DNA of 21,891 bases from a virus, in the IMG/VR virus record IMGVR_UViG_3300017958_001457, positions 1 to 21,891 of that record. One strand, given 5' to 3'. The notes beneath the pieces were generated by a model. That model was not told where the DNA came from, made no database searches, and saw only the letters and a program-made list of their open reading frames with translations. Made by a program: the position numbers and the translations under genes. Below, one piece after another: positions 1-7,171 of the stretch (its first letter is position 1; each line of letters opens with the position of its first letter).

Positions 1-652
1 ACCATAATTTAGCATAGTCAACATCTTGACAGTTTTTAAACCAAGGGCCGCCTTCGGTAAAATGAATTGCTTTAGGTTTACCATCTTTAGGTTCTTTATA
101 CCAACCTTCTAACCAATTCCATTCATGGCTTAGAGATCCTATTTCTGAATCTTTTAGCCAACTAAATCTATGCATAAATTTTCCTGTTTCTTTATTAACC
201 ATAGCAGGTATAACCTGTGCGTTACTAGGATGTCCACAGTTCCATAATACCATTGAACTCCAGTTCTTTCTTGGATATAATGTTTGTTGCTTACCATCCA
301 TTTTAACATCTTCTTTAGGTGTGTAGTCATGATGCACACACATTACAGCATACTTGTCATCTCGTTGTGCAAATAATTTGTCTACATCTTCTAACCATAA
401 AAAATCACAATCGCAGAACAATGCCCAGCCTTCGTAGTTCATTAGGTATGGAATAAGAAATCTAGTAAAAGTAAATTCTGTTGAACTTAATGTGTCAACA
501 GGTCTTGTATAAATTTTTGTTGATCGTAGTTCGTGTTGTTTTAAATATTTTATGTTTAGAGGTTCTTCTGTTGTGTGTCGTAAACTATATTCACATACAG
601 CACTAGCAATAGGCTCTCTACTGTCCCATCCTATAAAAACAGTATTTGTCAT
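1..652 (-). CDS. GT8-like glycosyltransferase, partial (C-terminus beyond window)
   Basis: Reading leftward from the ATG at 652-650, the frame is open for 217 codons to the window edge, so the C-terminus is missing. It starts MTNTVFIGWDSREPIA, a beginning I associate with phage and bacterial glycosyltransferases of the GT8-like fold. Residues 81-83 are a DCD (DxD) motif inside 'ALFCDCDFLWLEDV', expected to bind the metal and nucleotide-sugar. Near residue 197 'HFTEGGPWF' resembles the GT8 HxxGxxKPW metal-binding motif. The likely role is transfer of a sugar from a nucleotide donor in the infected cell; the acceptor (virion protein, DNA or host glycan) is unknown. Its ATG overlaps the stop of the upstream nucleotidyltransferase-cupin gene as ATGA (649-652), so translation is probably coupled. 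The fold call is fairly secure; the substrate is not. Confidence 0.8.
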   Translation of the reverse strand, partial: MTNTVFIGWDSREPIASAVCEYSLRHTTEEPLNIKYLKQHELRSTKIYTRPVDTLSSTEFTFTRFLIPYLMNYEGWALFCDCDFLWLEDVDKLFAQRDDKYAVMCVHHDYTPKEDVKMDGKQQTLYPRKNWSSMVLWNCGHPSNAQVIPAMVNKETGKFMHRFSWLKDSEIGSLSHEWNWLEGWYKEPKDGKPKAIHFTEGGPWFKNCQDVDYAKLW

Positions 653-1443
653 TTTTGTTCTCCATAGTTGGCAACTACACCAACCCTTTCAATGTCATCT
701 TCTACACAGTTATCACCGTATTGTATTTCTACAACCTTAAGCGGCAATAAAGATTCGTTGCACAACTGATGCCATTGTTTGTTTGTAATATGCAATGATT
801 CGAACTTACTATACTTACCTAAAAGTTCCATGTCAGTGGACACATTTAGAGTATATACAGTTGCTTCTCCTTCACTTATAAACCAATGTTCTGCACGGTG
901 ATTGTGCTTTTGCATTGATAATCTTTGCCCCGGGTCTACAACCAATTCCTTTACTTTAACAGTATTATCGACTTCAAACAGTACTCTATAATAACCCCAC
1001 GGTCTTTTTGTTTTTGGATATTTGTATTCTTCCAAAATCCAACTGCTCGAATTCTTTTTATTTTCTCCACCAACTCCAAATTCAAATGTTAATCTAGGAT
1101 GAAAAATTTCCATTTCTGGAATATTGTCCTTGGTTCTATCTCCACCGTTTGCAAATATTAAATGTTCATCTATGTTTAAAGTTTCTAAAATCTTTTTAAT
1201 TGCATCACAGGCAGTGTTATCGCTATCATCAAAAGCAATTACTTCGTCGACCATTGCGAGATTACGTATGATTTCTGCTCGTTCTTCGAATGGCATAAAA
1301 GATTTTCCTTTTTTACGCGATAGCCATTCGTCGGAGTTGACTCCAACAATTAAGTAACTACCAAGTTCTTTGGCAGATTTAAGGTATGCTATATGTCCTG
1401 AGTGTAGTGGATCGAAGCCACCTGTTACTAGTACTGTGTTCAT
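649..1443 (-). CDS. Nucleotidyltransferase - cupin (phosphomannose isomerase type II-like) fusion
   Basis: This 264-aa protein has two domains. Residues 1-135 form a cytidylyl/adenylyltransferase-like domain: 'VTGGFDPLHSGH' carries the HxGH nucleotide-binding signature (H14, H17), with a second phosphate-site-like stretch at 'GGDRTKDNIPE'. Residues 147-262 form a cupin like the C-terminal isomerase part of ManC/AlgA: 'RPWGYYRV', then a metal site with H180, H182 and E185 ('KHNHRAEHW'), H225, and 'VVEIQYGD...EDDIERV'. It probably makes or isomerises an activated sugar (NDP-sugar or sugar phosphate) in the cytoplasm. It is translationally coupled to the downstream glycosyltransferase, which may use its product. 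A perfect late octamer lies 5 nt before the ATG and no Shine-Dalgarno is visible. The domains are clear; the exact sugar is unknown. Confidence 0.85.
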   Translation of the reverse strand: MNTVLVTGGFDPLHSGHIAYLKSAKELGSYLIVGVNSDEWLSRKKGKSFMPFEERAEIIRNLAMVDEVIAFDDSDNTACDAIKKILETLNIDEHLIFANGGDRTKDNIPEMEIFHPRLTFEFGVGGENKKNSSSWILEEYKYPKTKRPWGYYRVLFEVDNTVKVKELVVDPGQRLSMQKHNHRAEHWFISEGEATVYTLNVSTDMELLGKYSKFESLHITNKQWHQLCNESLLPLKVVEIQYGDNCVEDDIERVGVVANYGEQK

Positions 1444-1448
1444 ACTAG

Positions 1449-1456
1449 TATTTATA
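1449..1456 (-). promoter_or_regulatory. Late promoter octamer TATAAATA, 5 nt before ATG
   Basis: The minus strand reads TATAAATA-CTAGT-ATG. This is the exact T4 late -10 consensus. There is no Shine-Dalgarno between it and the nucleotidyltransferase-cupin start at 1443, so the transcript is predicted to be leaderless or nearly so. Confidence 0.75.
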
Positions 1457-1486
1457 TGGGTAGTTTATTCTTAATTTGTCGAATGA

Positions 1487-2152
1487 TTATTCGATATTTT
1501 TTGTAAAGAAAGGCATGGTTGTATATTGTAAATTTATGATACCACCGTTCAACATTACTTCAATTGGCATTGCCCCTTCCTTGGCTACGAATCTTGCTAG
1601 TCTTCTTACACCTGCGGGTTTTATTGCATAAGCAACAAGATTAGGTATATAATTTTCTCTCATTTTTTCGTATTCTAAAAAAGGAAGTCGTTGTTTTGTT
1701 TCAGCATCTCTATAACTTCCATCATCCTCAATTATCAATGATGGCTTAAATGATTTGATAATGTTAATAGAATGATTGGCTTTAATGCTTAAATGAAGTG
1801 CGTGTACAAATAGTTGATCAAGATTTCCAGGCAGTTCTGTAATTTGATAACCATTATAATCAACAATTAGATAAGGTATGTTGTCTTTAACGCAATCTTG
1901 CCAACATTTCCAATGTGATAAAAATTTAGATAGTGCCATAGGATCTCTGGCATACGTGTCTTTCATATTTGGGAAATGTTTAAAATTTAAAGAATTAAAA
2001 TATGCAGAAGCGGTGTTTAAATCAAAATATTCTCTTGTTTCAGGATTTAAATTCATCCTTTTGCAGACGTCAACTGCTTCTCGACTGTATTCTTTATCTT
2101 TATCTGTCGGAAGATTTTTTGGATCTAATTTTTGTAAAACAATCGTTTTCAT
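1487..2152 (-). CDS. GT25-like (LPS-type) glycosyltransferase-related protein
   Basis: This is a 221-aa protein. The segment at residues 78-105 ('LSKFLSHWKCWQDCV' then 'PYLIVDYNGYQI') has the layout of GT25 family glycosyltransferases: a 'SHxxLW' helix followed by a strand ending at an acidic active-site motif. The usual 'ILEDD' is replaced by 'LIVDYN', so the DxD-type site looks altered. A later 'LIIEDDGSYRD' (about residue 140) and 'VAYAIKPAGVRRLA' (about residue 175) resemble the GT25 'G..aYliskkGAkkL' region. It could be an active divergent transferase or a non-catalytic relative. It lies upstream of the nucleotidyltransferase-cupin and GT8-like genes and has its own late octamer, suggesting a late sugar-modification cluster. 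It could instead be an unrelated conserved phage protein. Confidence 0.5.
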   Translation of the reverse strand: MKTIVLQKLDPKNLPTDKDKEYSREAVDVCKRMNLNPETREYFDLNTASAYFNSLNFKHFPNMKDTYARDPMALSKFLSHWKCWQDCVKDNIPYLIVDYNGYQITELPGNLDQLFVHALHLSIKANHSINIIKSFKPSLIIEDDGSYRDAETKQRLPFLEYEKMRENYIPNLVAYAIKPAGVRRLARFVAKEGAMPIEVMLNGGIINLQYTTMPFFTKNIE

Positions 2153-2157
2153 ATTAC

Positions 2158-2165
2158 TATTTAAT
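2158..2165 (-). promoter_or_regulatory. Late promoter octamer ATTAAATA, 5 nt before ATG
   Basis: The minus strand reads ATTAAATA-GTAAT-ATG (start 2152). It matches the late consensus except in the first bases. No Shine-Dalgarno precedes the start codon. The 5-nt spacing equals that of eight other genes here. Confidence 0.55.
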
Positions 2166-2187
2166 AATTTTGATTTTCGGAAATGTA

Positions 2188-2646
2188 TTAAATGGAAGCA
2201 TCTTCCATTCCTGCTACACGTAATTTAGTAATATTAGTTATTTGCCATTGCTTCATGTCAATGCCTTTTAAGATACCTAACCATTTATTACGCAACAGGG
2301 CAAACTCGTTGATAATTTTTTCCATATCAACTACGTCCGCTTCGCCGTCGACATACTTTTCTACATCTCGACTGCTTAATGCTCTTTGATAATTTTCTAA
2401 ATACTTTTTGAAAAACTTGCTTCTAGTTCTTCGTAGTTCGATGTTAAGGTACTCAAGAACTGCTTCAATTTCCTGCAACTGTGCAAAACGTTTTTCAACT
2501 ACGCCAGGTAATGACGCGGCATTCTTTTCAAGATTACCTTTGAGTCCACACTCTATTCTAGCATCTTGCATTTCGTTTTCATACCAAGTAATACAATCTG
2601 GTATGTTTGCAATGTCTTGAGTAACTCTTGAGTACCAATTAATCAT
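2188..2646 (-). CDS. uvsY: UvsY-like recombination mediator
   Basis: This 152-aa protein is similar in size to T4 UvsY (about 137 aa). The central charged helix ('IELRRTRSKFFKKYLENYQRA') and the ending 'WQITNITKLRVAGMEDASI' fit the pattern of marine T4-like UvsY proteins: a basic helical core, then a C-terminal helix with 'f.IkN.i...rf.aG'. In T4, UvsY loads UvsX on gp32-coated ssDNA. It is the last gene of the gp32-uvsX operon, which supports the call. It starts immediately after the stop of the acidic 95-aa gene (TAG-ATG). No late octamer precedes it, so it probably relies on the gp32 promoter. The assignment rests on pattern and context, not alignment. Confidence 0.7.
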   Translation of the reverse strand: MINWYSRVTQDIANIPDCITWYENEMQDARIECGLKGNLEKNAASLPGVVEKRFAQLQEIEAVLEYLNIELRRTRSKFFKKYLENYQRALSSRDVEKYVDGEADVVDMEKIINEFALLRNKWLGILKGIDMKQWQITNITKLRVAGMEDASI

Positions 2647-2934
2647 CTAGTTCCACTCATCTTCGCCTTCTTGGAATTCGGACCATTCATCACCTTCGTC
2701 GTTGTACTCTTCGTCACCCGACAAAAGGCTTTCACGTTTGCCTTGTACTTCTTCAACTGCATCATGAAGATATGGATCTTCATCAGCCAAGTTATACAAT
2801 ACTTCTTCCTCAATTCCATTATCCTGACACCATTTAACAAATCCTAGTGCCGCGGATTCTTTGTCTTTCTTTGCAATATGCGAAGTAAACATATCCCAAA
2901 GATCAATAAGTTGTTCGTCACTCATTTCTATCAT
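2647..2934 (-). CDS. Small acidic conserved phage protein in the uvsX operon
   Basis: This 95-aa protein of unknown function has a folded-looking N-terminal half ('LIDLWDMFTSHIAKKDKESAALGFVKWCQDNG') and a strongly acidic tail rich in Asp and Glu from about residue 60. The ATG at 2934 overlaps the end of uvsX by 17 nt. A second in-frame ATG at 2925 ('MSDEQ') overlaps by 8 nt. Purine-rich GAGGAAG lies 12 nt before the first ATG, which I favour weakly. Being embedded between uvsX and uvsY suggests a role in recombination or replication. The tail could mimic nucleic acid or bind a partner; that is inference only. Confidence 0.75.
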   Translation of the reverse strand: MIEMSDEQLIDLWDMFTSHIAKKDKESAALGFVKWCQDNGIEEEVLYNLADEDPYLHDAVEEVQGKRESLLSGDEEYNDEGDEWSEFQEGEDEWN

Positions 2935-4009
2935 CTTCTTTTTCTTCCTCTAAAGTAGATTCTGTTTCTGTACCAGAATACTTATCTTCGATGGATGAAA
3001 AATCTTTCATAATGATTTCGAGTTTATCACCTGTCCAATCTTTACGATAATCCAAGTGTTCTTTCCCAGTTGAGTCAACAAACTTTAAGCGGTTACCTTG
3101 TTGTTTTAGCAATCCATGTTTTTCAAACATATCAACTAAACCACTGTAAGGATCCATACCTGTTTCGTACGGAATCTTTACTTGTACACCTTCAAAAGGT
3201 TTTGCGTAACGTGTTTTCATAACCTTACAAGCGGCTCTGATACCACGCACATCTGTTACCTTTTTACCGTCTTCATCTTCTTTCAGTTTCAATTTTTTCA
3301 TTGCGATCACAATTGAACTTGCATAGATAAATCCTTGTCCACCTGATATCTTATCATCTGGATCAAACATATCCTGTGAAGCGTAAGTGTGGTTAGTACA
3401 TACCATACCAATATTATAACTACCAAACATATTGACACAGTTACGTACAAGTGCTGTAAGTGCCTTAGGTTTTCTACCCATATCACCCTTCAAGTCACCT
3501 CTATCGAACTGATCAACATCTGTTGGAGTTAGTAACATACCCAATGAGTCAATTACAAACAATACTTTAGGACGCTCTTCTGGATCCTTATCTGCATAAT
3601 CTGTTTTGTATTCACTCATAAAGTTTGATACAGTTTTTGCTACGTCATCAATCATACTCATCGATAAACGTAATAGTTTGTCTTCGCTAGTGTCAACACC
3701 AAGTGCCTGCAACCACTTTTCATCAAGTGCATTCTCTGAGTCAATTAGGACTACAAATATACCTTGTGCTTGTGCGGACTTTACAATGTTACCACTTGCA
3801 AAATAACTTTTACCTGCACCGGATTCGCCAGCAAACACCGTTACCTTACCTAAGGGGATTCCTTTGTGGAAATCCCCAGAGATAAGATAGTTAAGTGCGT
3901 AATTGCCAGTCGAAACCCAGTCAGTAGGATCGTTAAAGCCAATACCTAAGCCATTAATGCTTTTGGTCAGACCTTTACGAAATTTACTTACGTCGAATGG
4001 TTTCGCCAT
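2918..4009 (-). CDS. uvsX: UvsX RecA-like recombinase
   Basis: This 363-aa protein is close to T4 UvsX (about 390 aa). Walker A is GESGAGKS at residues 61-68. The catalytic glutamate is in 'LIDSEN' (E92). Walker B is 'VLFVIDS' at 149-155. A DNA-binding-loop region with 'KISGGQGFIYASS' lies around 220-232. It polymerises on ssDNA and does ATP-dependent strand exchange for recombination-dependent replication. The C-terminal tail ('ESTLEEEKEDDRNE') is acidic. Shine-Dalgarno GGAG lies shortly before the ATG ('GGAGATAGCATATGG'), 10 nt after the gp32 stop, so it is co-transcribed with gp32. No late octamer precedes it, fitting early/middle expression. Confidence 0.95.
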   Translation of the reverse strand: MAKPFDVSKFRKGLTKSINGLGIGFNDPTDWVSTGNYALNYLISGDFHKGIPLGKVTVFAGESGAGKSYFASGNIVKSAQAQGIFVVLIDSENALDEKWLQALGVDTSEDKLLRLSMSMIDDVAKTVSNFMSEYKTDYADKDPEERPKVLFVIDSLGMLLTPTDVDQFDRGDLKGDMGRKPKALTALVRNCVNMFGSYNIGMVCTNHTYASQDMFDPDDKISGGQGFIYASSIVIAMKKLKLKEDEDGKKVTDVRGIRAACKVMKTRYAKPFEGVQVKIPYETGMDPYSGLVDMFEKHGLLKQQGNRLKFVDSTGKEHLDYRKDWTGDKLEIIMKDFSSIEDKYSGTETESTLEEEKEDDRNE

Positions 4010-4019
4010 ATGCTATCTC

Positions 4020-4997
4020 CTATGCGTTTCTTGAACGAATCATTGCCAAAATATCTTGGGCACGTTCGCTTGATGGTTTATCAGAACTTGCTGGTGCAGT
4101 TGCTTCTGCTACTGCTGGAGTCGGTTCTGCTACTGGAGCCGGAGTTGCTTCTACTACTGGAGCCGCCGCTGGTGCTGATGCACCTTTGTTTGGATCACCT
4201 GTAGATGCACTCATGCCTGGAGCACGAAAGTACTGTCCAAAACGATCTGGATCATACGCTTCGCCATCAACTGACGCTTCAAACATTTCAGTCATTACTT
4301 TAACTTCAACGTCTGTAGGTTTTTTAGGTAAAAAGTCATTTAGATTAAACAATCCAAACGAATCAACTGCCGCTTTTTCTTGATCACTCAATGCACGTTC
4401 TCTACGTGACCATTGTGATGTTGAGTAGTCAGCATATCCGCCTTTAGATGTTTTCTTAATACGGAAGTCAACACCTCTTACATAATCTGTAGGAAGTTCT
4501 TCCATCTCAGGATCCATCAAAGCACCTTTGATAATTTGGAAAATTTGTGGACCAATAATAAAACGTCTAATTGGATTCTCTGGAGTTTCGTCATCCTTAA
4601 GTGGATTCTCGGTCACGAAACCTTGGAAGATATATGATTTTTTCTTCCAATATTTACGACCTTGATCTTCTAAGGATTTATCTTTAAACCAACCTCTAAC
4701 TTCTGATAGGATTGGACAAGTTTCTCCATACATTTCCATACATGGAACGTTAACTGTCACTGGACGTGAATCAGTTTGTCCTTTGATACCCGCGAATGGA
4801 AGTTTAATCATCAAACGCTCTTTCCAAAAGAAAGTTGCATCTTTGTCAGCATCTGGTAAGAATCGAAGCACTGCTTCGCTACCTTCTGCCATATTCCAAT
4901 GTGGATAAATTGCTTTGTCGCCGCCGCCTGTAGACTGACCGCCTTGGCGTGTTTCTTGCTCTTTAAGTTTTGCACGTATTTCTGCTAATGTTGCCAT
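4020..4997 (-). CDS. 32: gp32 single-stranded DNA-binding protein
   Basis: This 325-aa protein is slightly longer than T4 gp32 (about 301 aa). The N-terminus 'MATLAEIRAKLKEQE' fits the basic cooperativity arm. The OB-fold core spans about residues 30-250 ('YPHWNMAEGSEAVLRFLPD', 'FVTENPLKDDETPENPIRRF'). T4 uses one His and three Cys to hold zinc; here the whole protein has only C86 and C94 plus one His (H33), so the T4-type zinc site is incomplete. Residues 272-306 are a low-complexity Ala/Pro/Val/Glu/Thr linker, and the last 17 residues ('SSERAQDILAMIRSRNA') are not acidic, unlike T4's tail. It coats ssDNA and organises replication and recombination with UvsX and UvsY. It has a strong RBS (AAGGAGG) and a sigma70-type promoter. 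Confidence 0.92.
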   Translation of the reverse strand: MATLAEIRAKLKEQETRQGGQSTGGGDKAIYPHWNMAEGSEAVLRFLPDADKDATFFWKERLMIKLPFAGIKGQTDSRPVTVNVPCMEMYGETCPILSEVRGWFKDKSLEDQGRKYWKKKSYIFQGFVTENPLKDDETPENPIRRFIIGPQIFQIIKGALMDPEMEELPTDYVRGVDFRIKKTSKGGYADYSTSQWSRRERALSDQEKAAVDSFGLFNLNDFLPKKPTDVEVKVMTEMFEASVDGEAYDPDRFGQYFRAPGMSASTGDPNKGASAPAAAPVVEATPAPVAEPTPAVAEATAPASSDKPSSERAQDILAMIRSRNA

Positions 4998-5003
4998 AAT
5001 AAG

Positions 5004-5010
5004 CCTCCTT
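5004..5010 (-). promoter_or_regulatory. Strong Shine-Dalgarno AAGGAGG for gp32
   Basis: AAGGAGG on the minus strand is followed by CTTATT and the ATG at 4997. It is the longest anti-16S match I saw in the window and fixes the gp32 start. Confidence 0.85.
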
Positions 5011-5014
5011 TGTT

Positions 5015-5063
5015 TGCCTGTTTTGTGCCTGTTGTAGATATGAAGTAACCTAACAACATATCT
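5015..5063 (-). promoter_or_regulatory. gp32 leader: inverted repeat plus direct repeats (possible autoregulatory site)
   Basis: An inverted repeat AGATATG / CATATCT (5057-5063 and 5036-5042, 14-nt loop) sits at the predicted transcription start. It is followed by two copies of AACAGGCA (5026-5033 and 5015-5022) in a G- and U-poor linker before the ribosome site. T4 gp32 represses its own translation by binding a structured then unstructured leader; this layout is reminiscent of that. The inverted repeat could instead be a DNA operator at +1. The function is inferred. Confidence 0.45.
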
Positions 5064-5065
5064 AT

Positions 5066-5094
5066 ATTATAGTTACCTTCTGTTACAAAGTCAA
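5066..5094 (-). promoter_or_regulatory. Sigma70-type promoter for gp32-uvsX-uvsY operon
   Basis: The minus strand carries -35 TTGACT (5089-5094), exactly 17 nt of spacer, and -10 TATAAT (5066-5071). Expected start is near 5060. It lies in the only sizeable gap (112 bp) of this operon and has no late octamer, so it should be used by unmodified host polymerase early or mid infection. Confidence 0.85.
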
Positions 5095-5109
5095 CTATAA
5101 ATTCTGAAA

Positions 5110-7155
5110 TTACTTAATTAATTTTGCCAATTTACTTTTGATGTACTCAAGATCTTCGTTTGTTCTCTTCAAAGCGTTCGCTACGCTAGGATGTTTTGAT
5201 AATCCTTTTGCAATCTTTTCAATTACTTCGACTGCACCAGTATAGTTACCGCCTTTAAATCTTTTGTCATTTAATACACCAAATGCCATTTTAATTTCTT
5301 TATCACTAAAGCCTTTGTTGTCTCTGTCGTGATATTCATTAGTTTCTACTTCACTATCGTCGTCAGCAAGTTCTACCCGTTTACCTGTCAGTTTGGATAC
5401 AAACTTCTCGACTAGATCCCCTATGGAATCGCCAAAACGCTTACGAGCGGAAATGACCACTCCTGTTTCGCCTCTTGGAAACGCTCCAGTTTCTTTATCA
5501 TAGAATGAGCGGACAAACTCAATGATCTCTTCAGTGCTGGCTTTTTCGTCTTTAGGCTCTTTGTCATCGCCTGCTAGTTTCATAGCACCGTCTTTATCAA
5601 TTGTAACATCTGTAGTATCGTCTTCCATTTTCATATCACCAAAGTTTAGTTTGTCTAGTGATTCTGGATCGTTGTTTTTAATGTAGTTGTAGATTAAAGG
5701 TCTTGCACAAGAATCAGGATCTTTTTTTGCTAACATTTTAAGTGAGTTAACAAATCCTTCATCGTTAATAATATCTTTTAAACTTTCAATTGCATTTGTG
5801 GCATCTGGTCCAACTGCAAAATGTTTGCCTACTAATTTGTTTAGCAAAGCAATTTTGGCTTTATCTATTGTTTCATCAACAACAGTATCTGCCCAATCTT
5901 CAAACTCTTCTTCTGGAGTAATAGATTTAATACTTTCTTCCTTGTTTTTGAGATAGCCTAATCTTTCAAGTTCGTCTGCAATCCAAACATCTGGATCACC
6001 ATCTCTTGCTTTCATTACACCGTATGGCATTTCTCCCGAATCCATAAAATAACCAAATACTTCATCATAGAATTGATCAAATTCCATTGGACTATCGCCA
6101 TTAGCGATTGCTTTTATTTCTTCTGGATATTTTGCAATAATTTTATCTAGTACAGGATCGGTACTTATTCTACCAATAGATTCTAAATTAATTTCGGAAC
6201 GTTTTTGTTGAATATTATGTAACAACGGAAACATTTCTTTTAGATCATCATTAAAATTATGAAGTGTGAATGCACTTGTTAAATCATTTACAATGTTTTC
6301 ATCTAAGTCTGTATTAATTTCTGGTGCAATAAAGTTTTCTGAACATTCTTTATAGTACTGTTGTGATTGTAATTTTTTAATGTGTGATCTTAAATTTTCA
6401 AGTTCAATAGATGATCCTTCAATAATATCATTTGAAGTTGAATTCATAAAATCTTTATTTTGTACATAGCGTTTGAATGCAGTAAGTTTTGCAATGTTGC
6501 CTGATGTTTCAATAATGTGTCTACCAAAGTCGTCATGCGGTAATCCGCCGTTAGCAACGTGACGTGCCATTGCTCTAGCACCTGCTAAATGATTGTATGG
6601 ATATTTGAATCTTTCACCTGTTTCATTTTCAATAAACAAAGATTGAATATGACGTGCTCTAGCACCCATTTGCTCTGCATTAATTTCTTTTTTATGTCTA
6701 ATTATTAGTCTAGTTTTATCTAGATTTTCATAACTTGATTTTGTTGTACCATACATATTAGATTCCTGAACTTTTACGTTTTCTTTCATTGCCAAGTATT
6801 TATAGTCTCTTTTGTCTAAATTGTTCTTTGCAATGTCTCTTGCATCAAAGGACATTAAGTGCTTTTTAGCGAAAAAACGCAGTTCTTTAAGGAAACTGTA
6901 CCATTCATTTTCTACCATTTCTGGTGCATTTTCGAGCATATTTTGACTATAATATACTTTTAATTCGTTAGGGTCTTTAATTGATATGCTAATAGCACCT
7001 TGGCTTTCGCCCTCTATTACATAATCAAAATCAAAGAATCTTGCTTGAGTTTCGTCTGACGTTGGAGCACCTGTTTCATCGCCCATAATCACGCGGGGGA
7101 AACGTGTCCTAATTTTCTCAAACAAAGATGATGAAATATTCTCTAAACCCTTCAT
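5110..7155 (-). CDS. Large conserved phage protein of unknown function (681 aa), late-expressed
   Basis: I do not recognise a named family, though the sequence feels like an uncharacterised protein of marine T4-like phages. I place the start at M11 of the longest frame (7155, 'MKGLENISSSLF') rather than 7185: the late octamer CATAAATA then sits 5 nt upstream, as for other late genes, and the overlap with gp17 disappears. The N-terminal 130 residues look globular and beta-rich ('RFFDFDYVIEGESQGAISISIKD'). A segment 'GGLPHDDFGRHIIETSGNIAKLTAFKRYV' is helical. Residues about 510-560 are highly charged. A C-terminal helical region ends in lysine-rich 'YIKSKLAKLIK'. No signal peptide or membrane segment is seen. 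Late expression next to the terminase suggests a virion or packaging role; this is inference. Confidence 0.8.
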   Translation of the reverse strand: MKGLENISSSLFEKIRTRFPRVIMGDETGAPTSDETQARFFDFDYVIEGESQGAISISIKDPNELKVYYSQNMLENAPEMVENEWYSFLKELRFFAKKHLMSFDARDIAKNNLDKRDYKYLAMKENVKVQESNMYGTTKSSYENLDKTRLIIRHKKEINAEQMGARARHIQSLFIENETGERFKYPYNHLAGARAMARHVANGGLPHDDFGRHIIETSGNIAKLTAFKRYVQNKDFMNSTSNDIIEGSSIELENLRSHIKKLQSQQYYKECSENFIAPEINTDLDENIVNDLTSAFTLHNFNDDLKEMFPLLHNIQQKRSEINLESIGRISTDPVLDKIIAKYPEEIKAIANGDSPMEFDQFYDEVFGYFMDSGEMPYGVMKARDGDPDVWIADELERLGYLKNKEESIKSITPEEEFEDWADTVVDETIDKAKIALLNKLVGKHFAVGPDATNAIESLKDIINDEGFVNSLKMLAKKDPDSCARPLIYNYIKNNDPESLDKLNFGDMKMEDDTTDVTIDKDGAMKLAGDDKEPKDEKASTEEIIEFVRSFYDKETGAFPRGETGVVISARKRFGDSIGDLVEKFVSKLTGKRVELADDDSEVETNEYHDRDNKGFSDKEIKMAFGVLNDKRFKGGNYTGAVEVIEKIAKGLSKHPSVANALKRTNEDLEYIKSKLAKLIK

Positions 7156-7160
7156 ATAAC

Positions 7161-7168
7161 TATTTATG
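7161..7168 (-). promoter_or_regulatory. Late promoter octamer CATAAATA, 5 nt before ATG
   Basis: The minus strand reads CATAAATA-GTTAT-ATG (start 7155). It lies 4 nt after the gp17 stop at 7172-7174 and favours the 7155 start over the upstream ATG at 7185. No Shine-Dalgarno is seen. Confidence 0.65.
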
Positions 7169-7171
7169 CTA

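Noticed and set aside
1479-1494. Hairpin TCGAAT/ATTCGA at the end of the GT25-like gene as a terminator
   Set aside because: On the minus strand no T-tract follows the stem. The T-run is on the plus-strand side, where no gene reads toward it.
6797-6804. Exact late octamer TATAAATA (minus) inside the 681-aa gene, 7 nt before an in-frame ATG
   Set aside because: It is explained by codons for Tyr-Lys-Tyr, lies mid-domain, and has 7-nt rather than 5-nt spacing. A shorter in-frame product is possible but unsupported.
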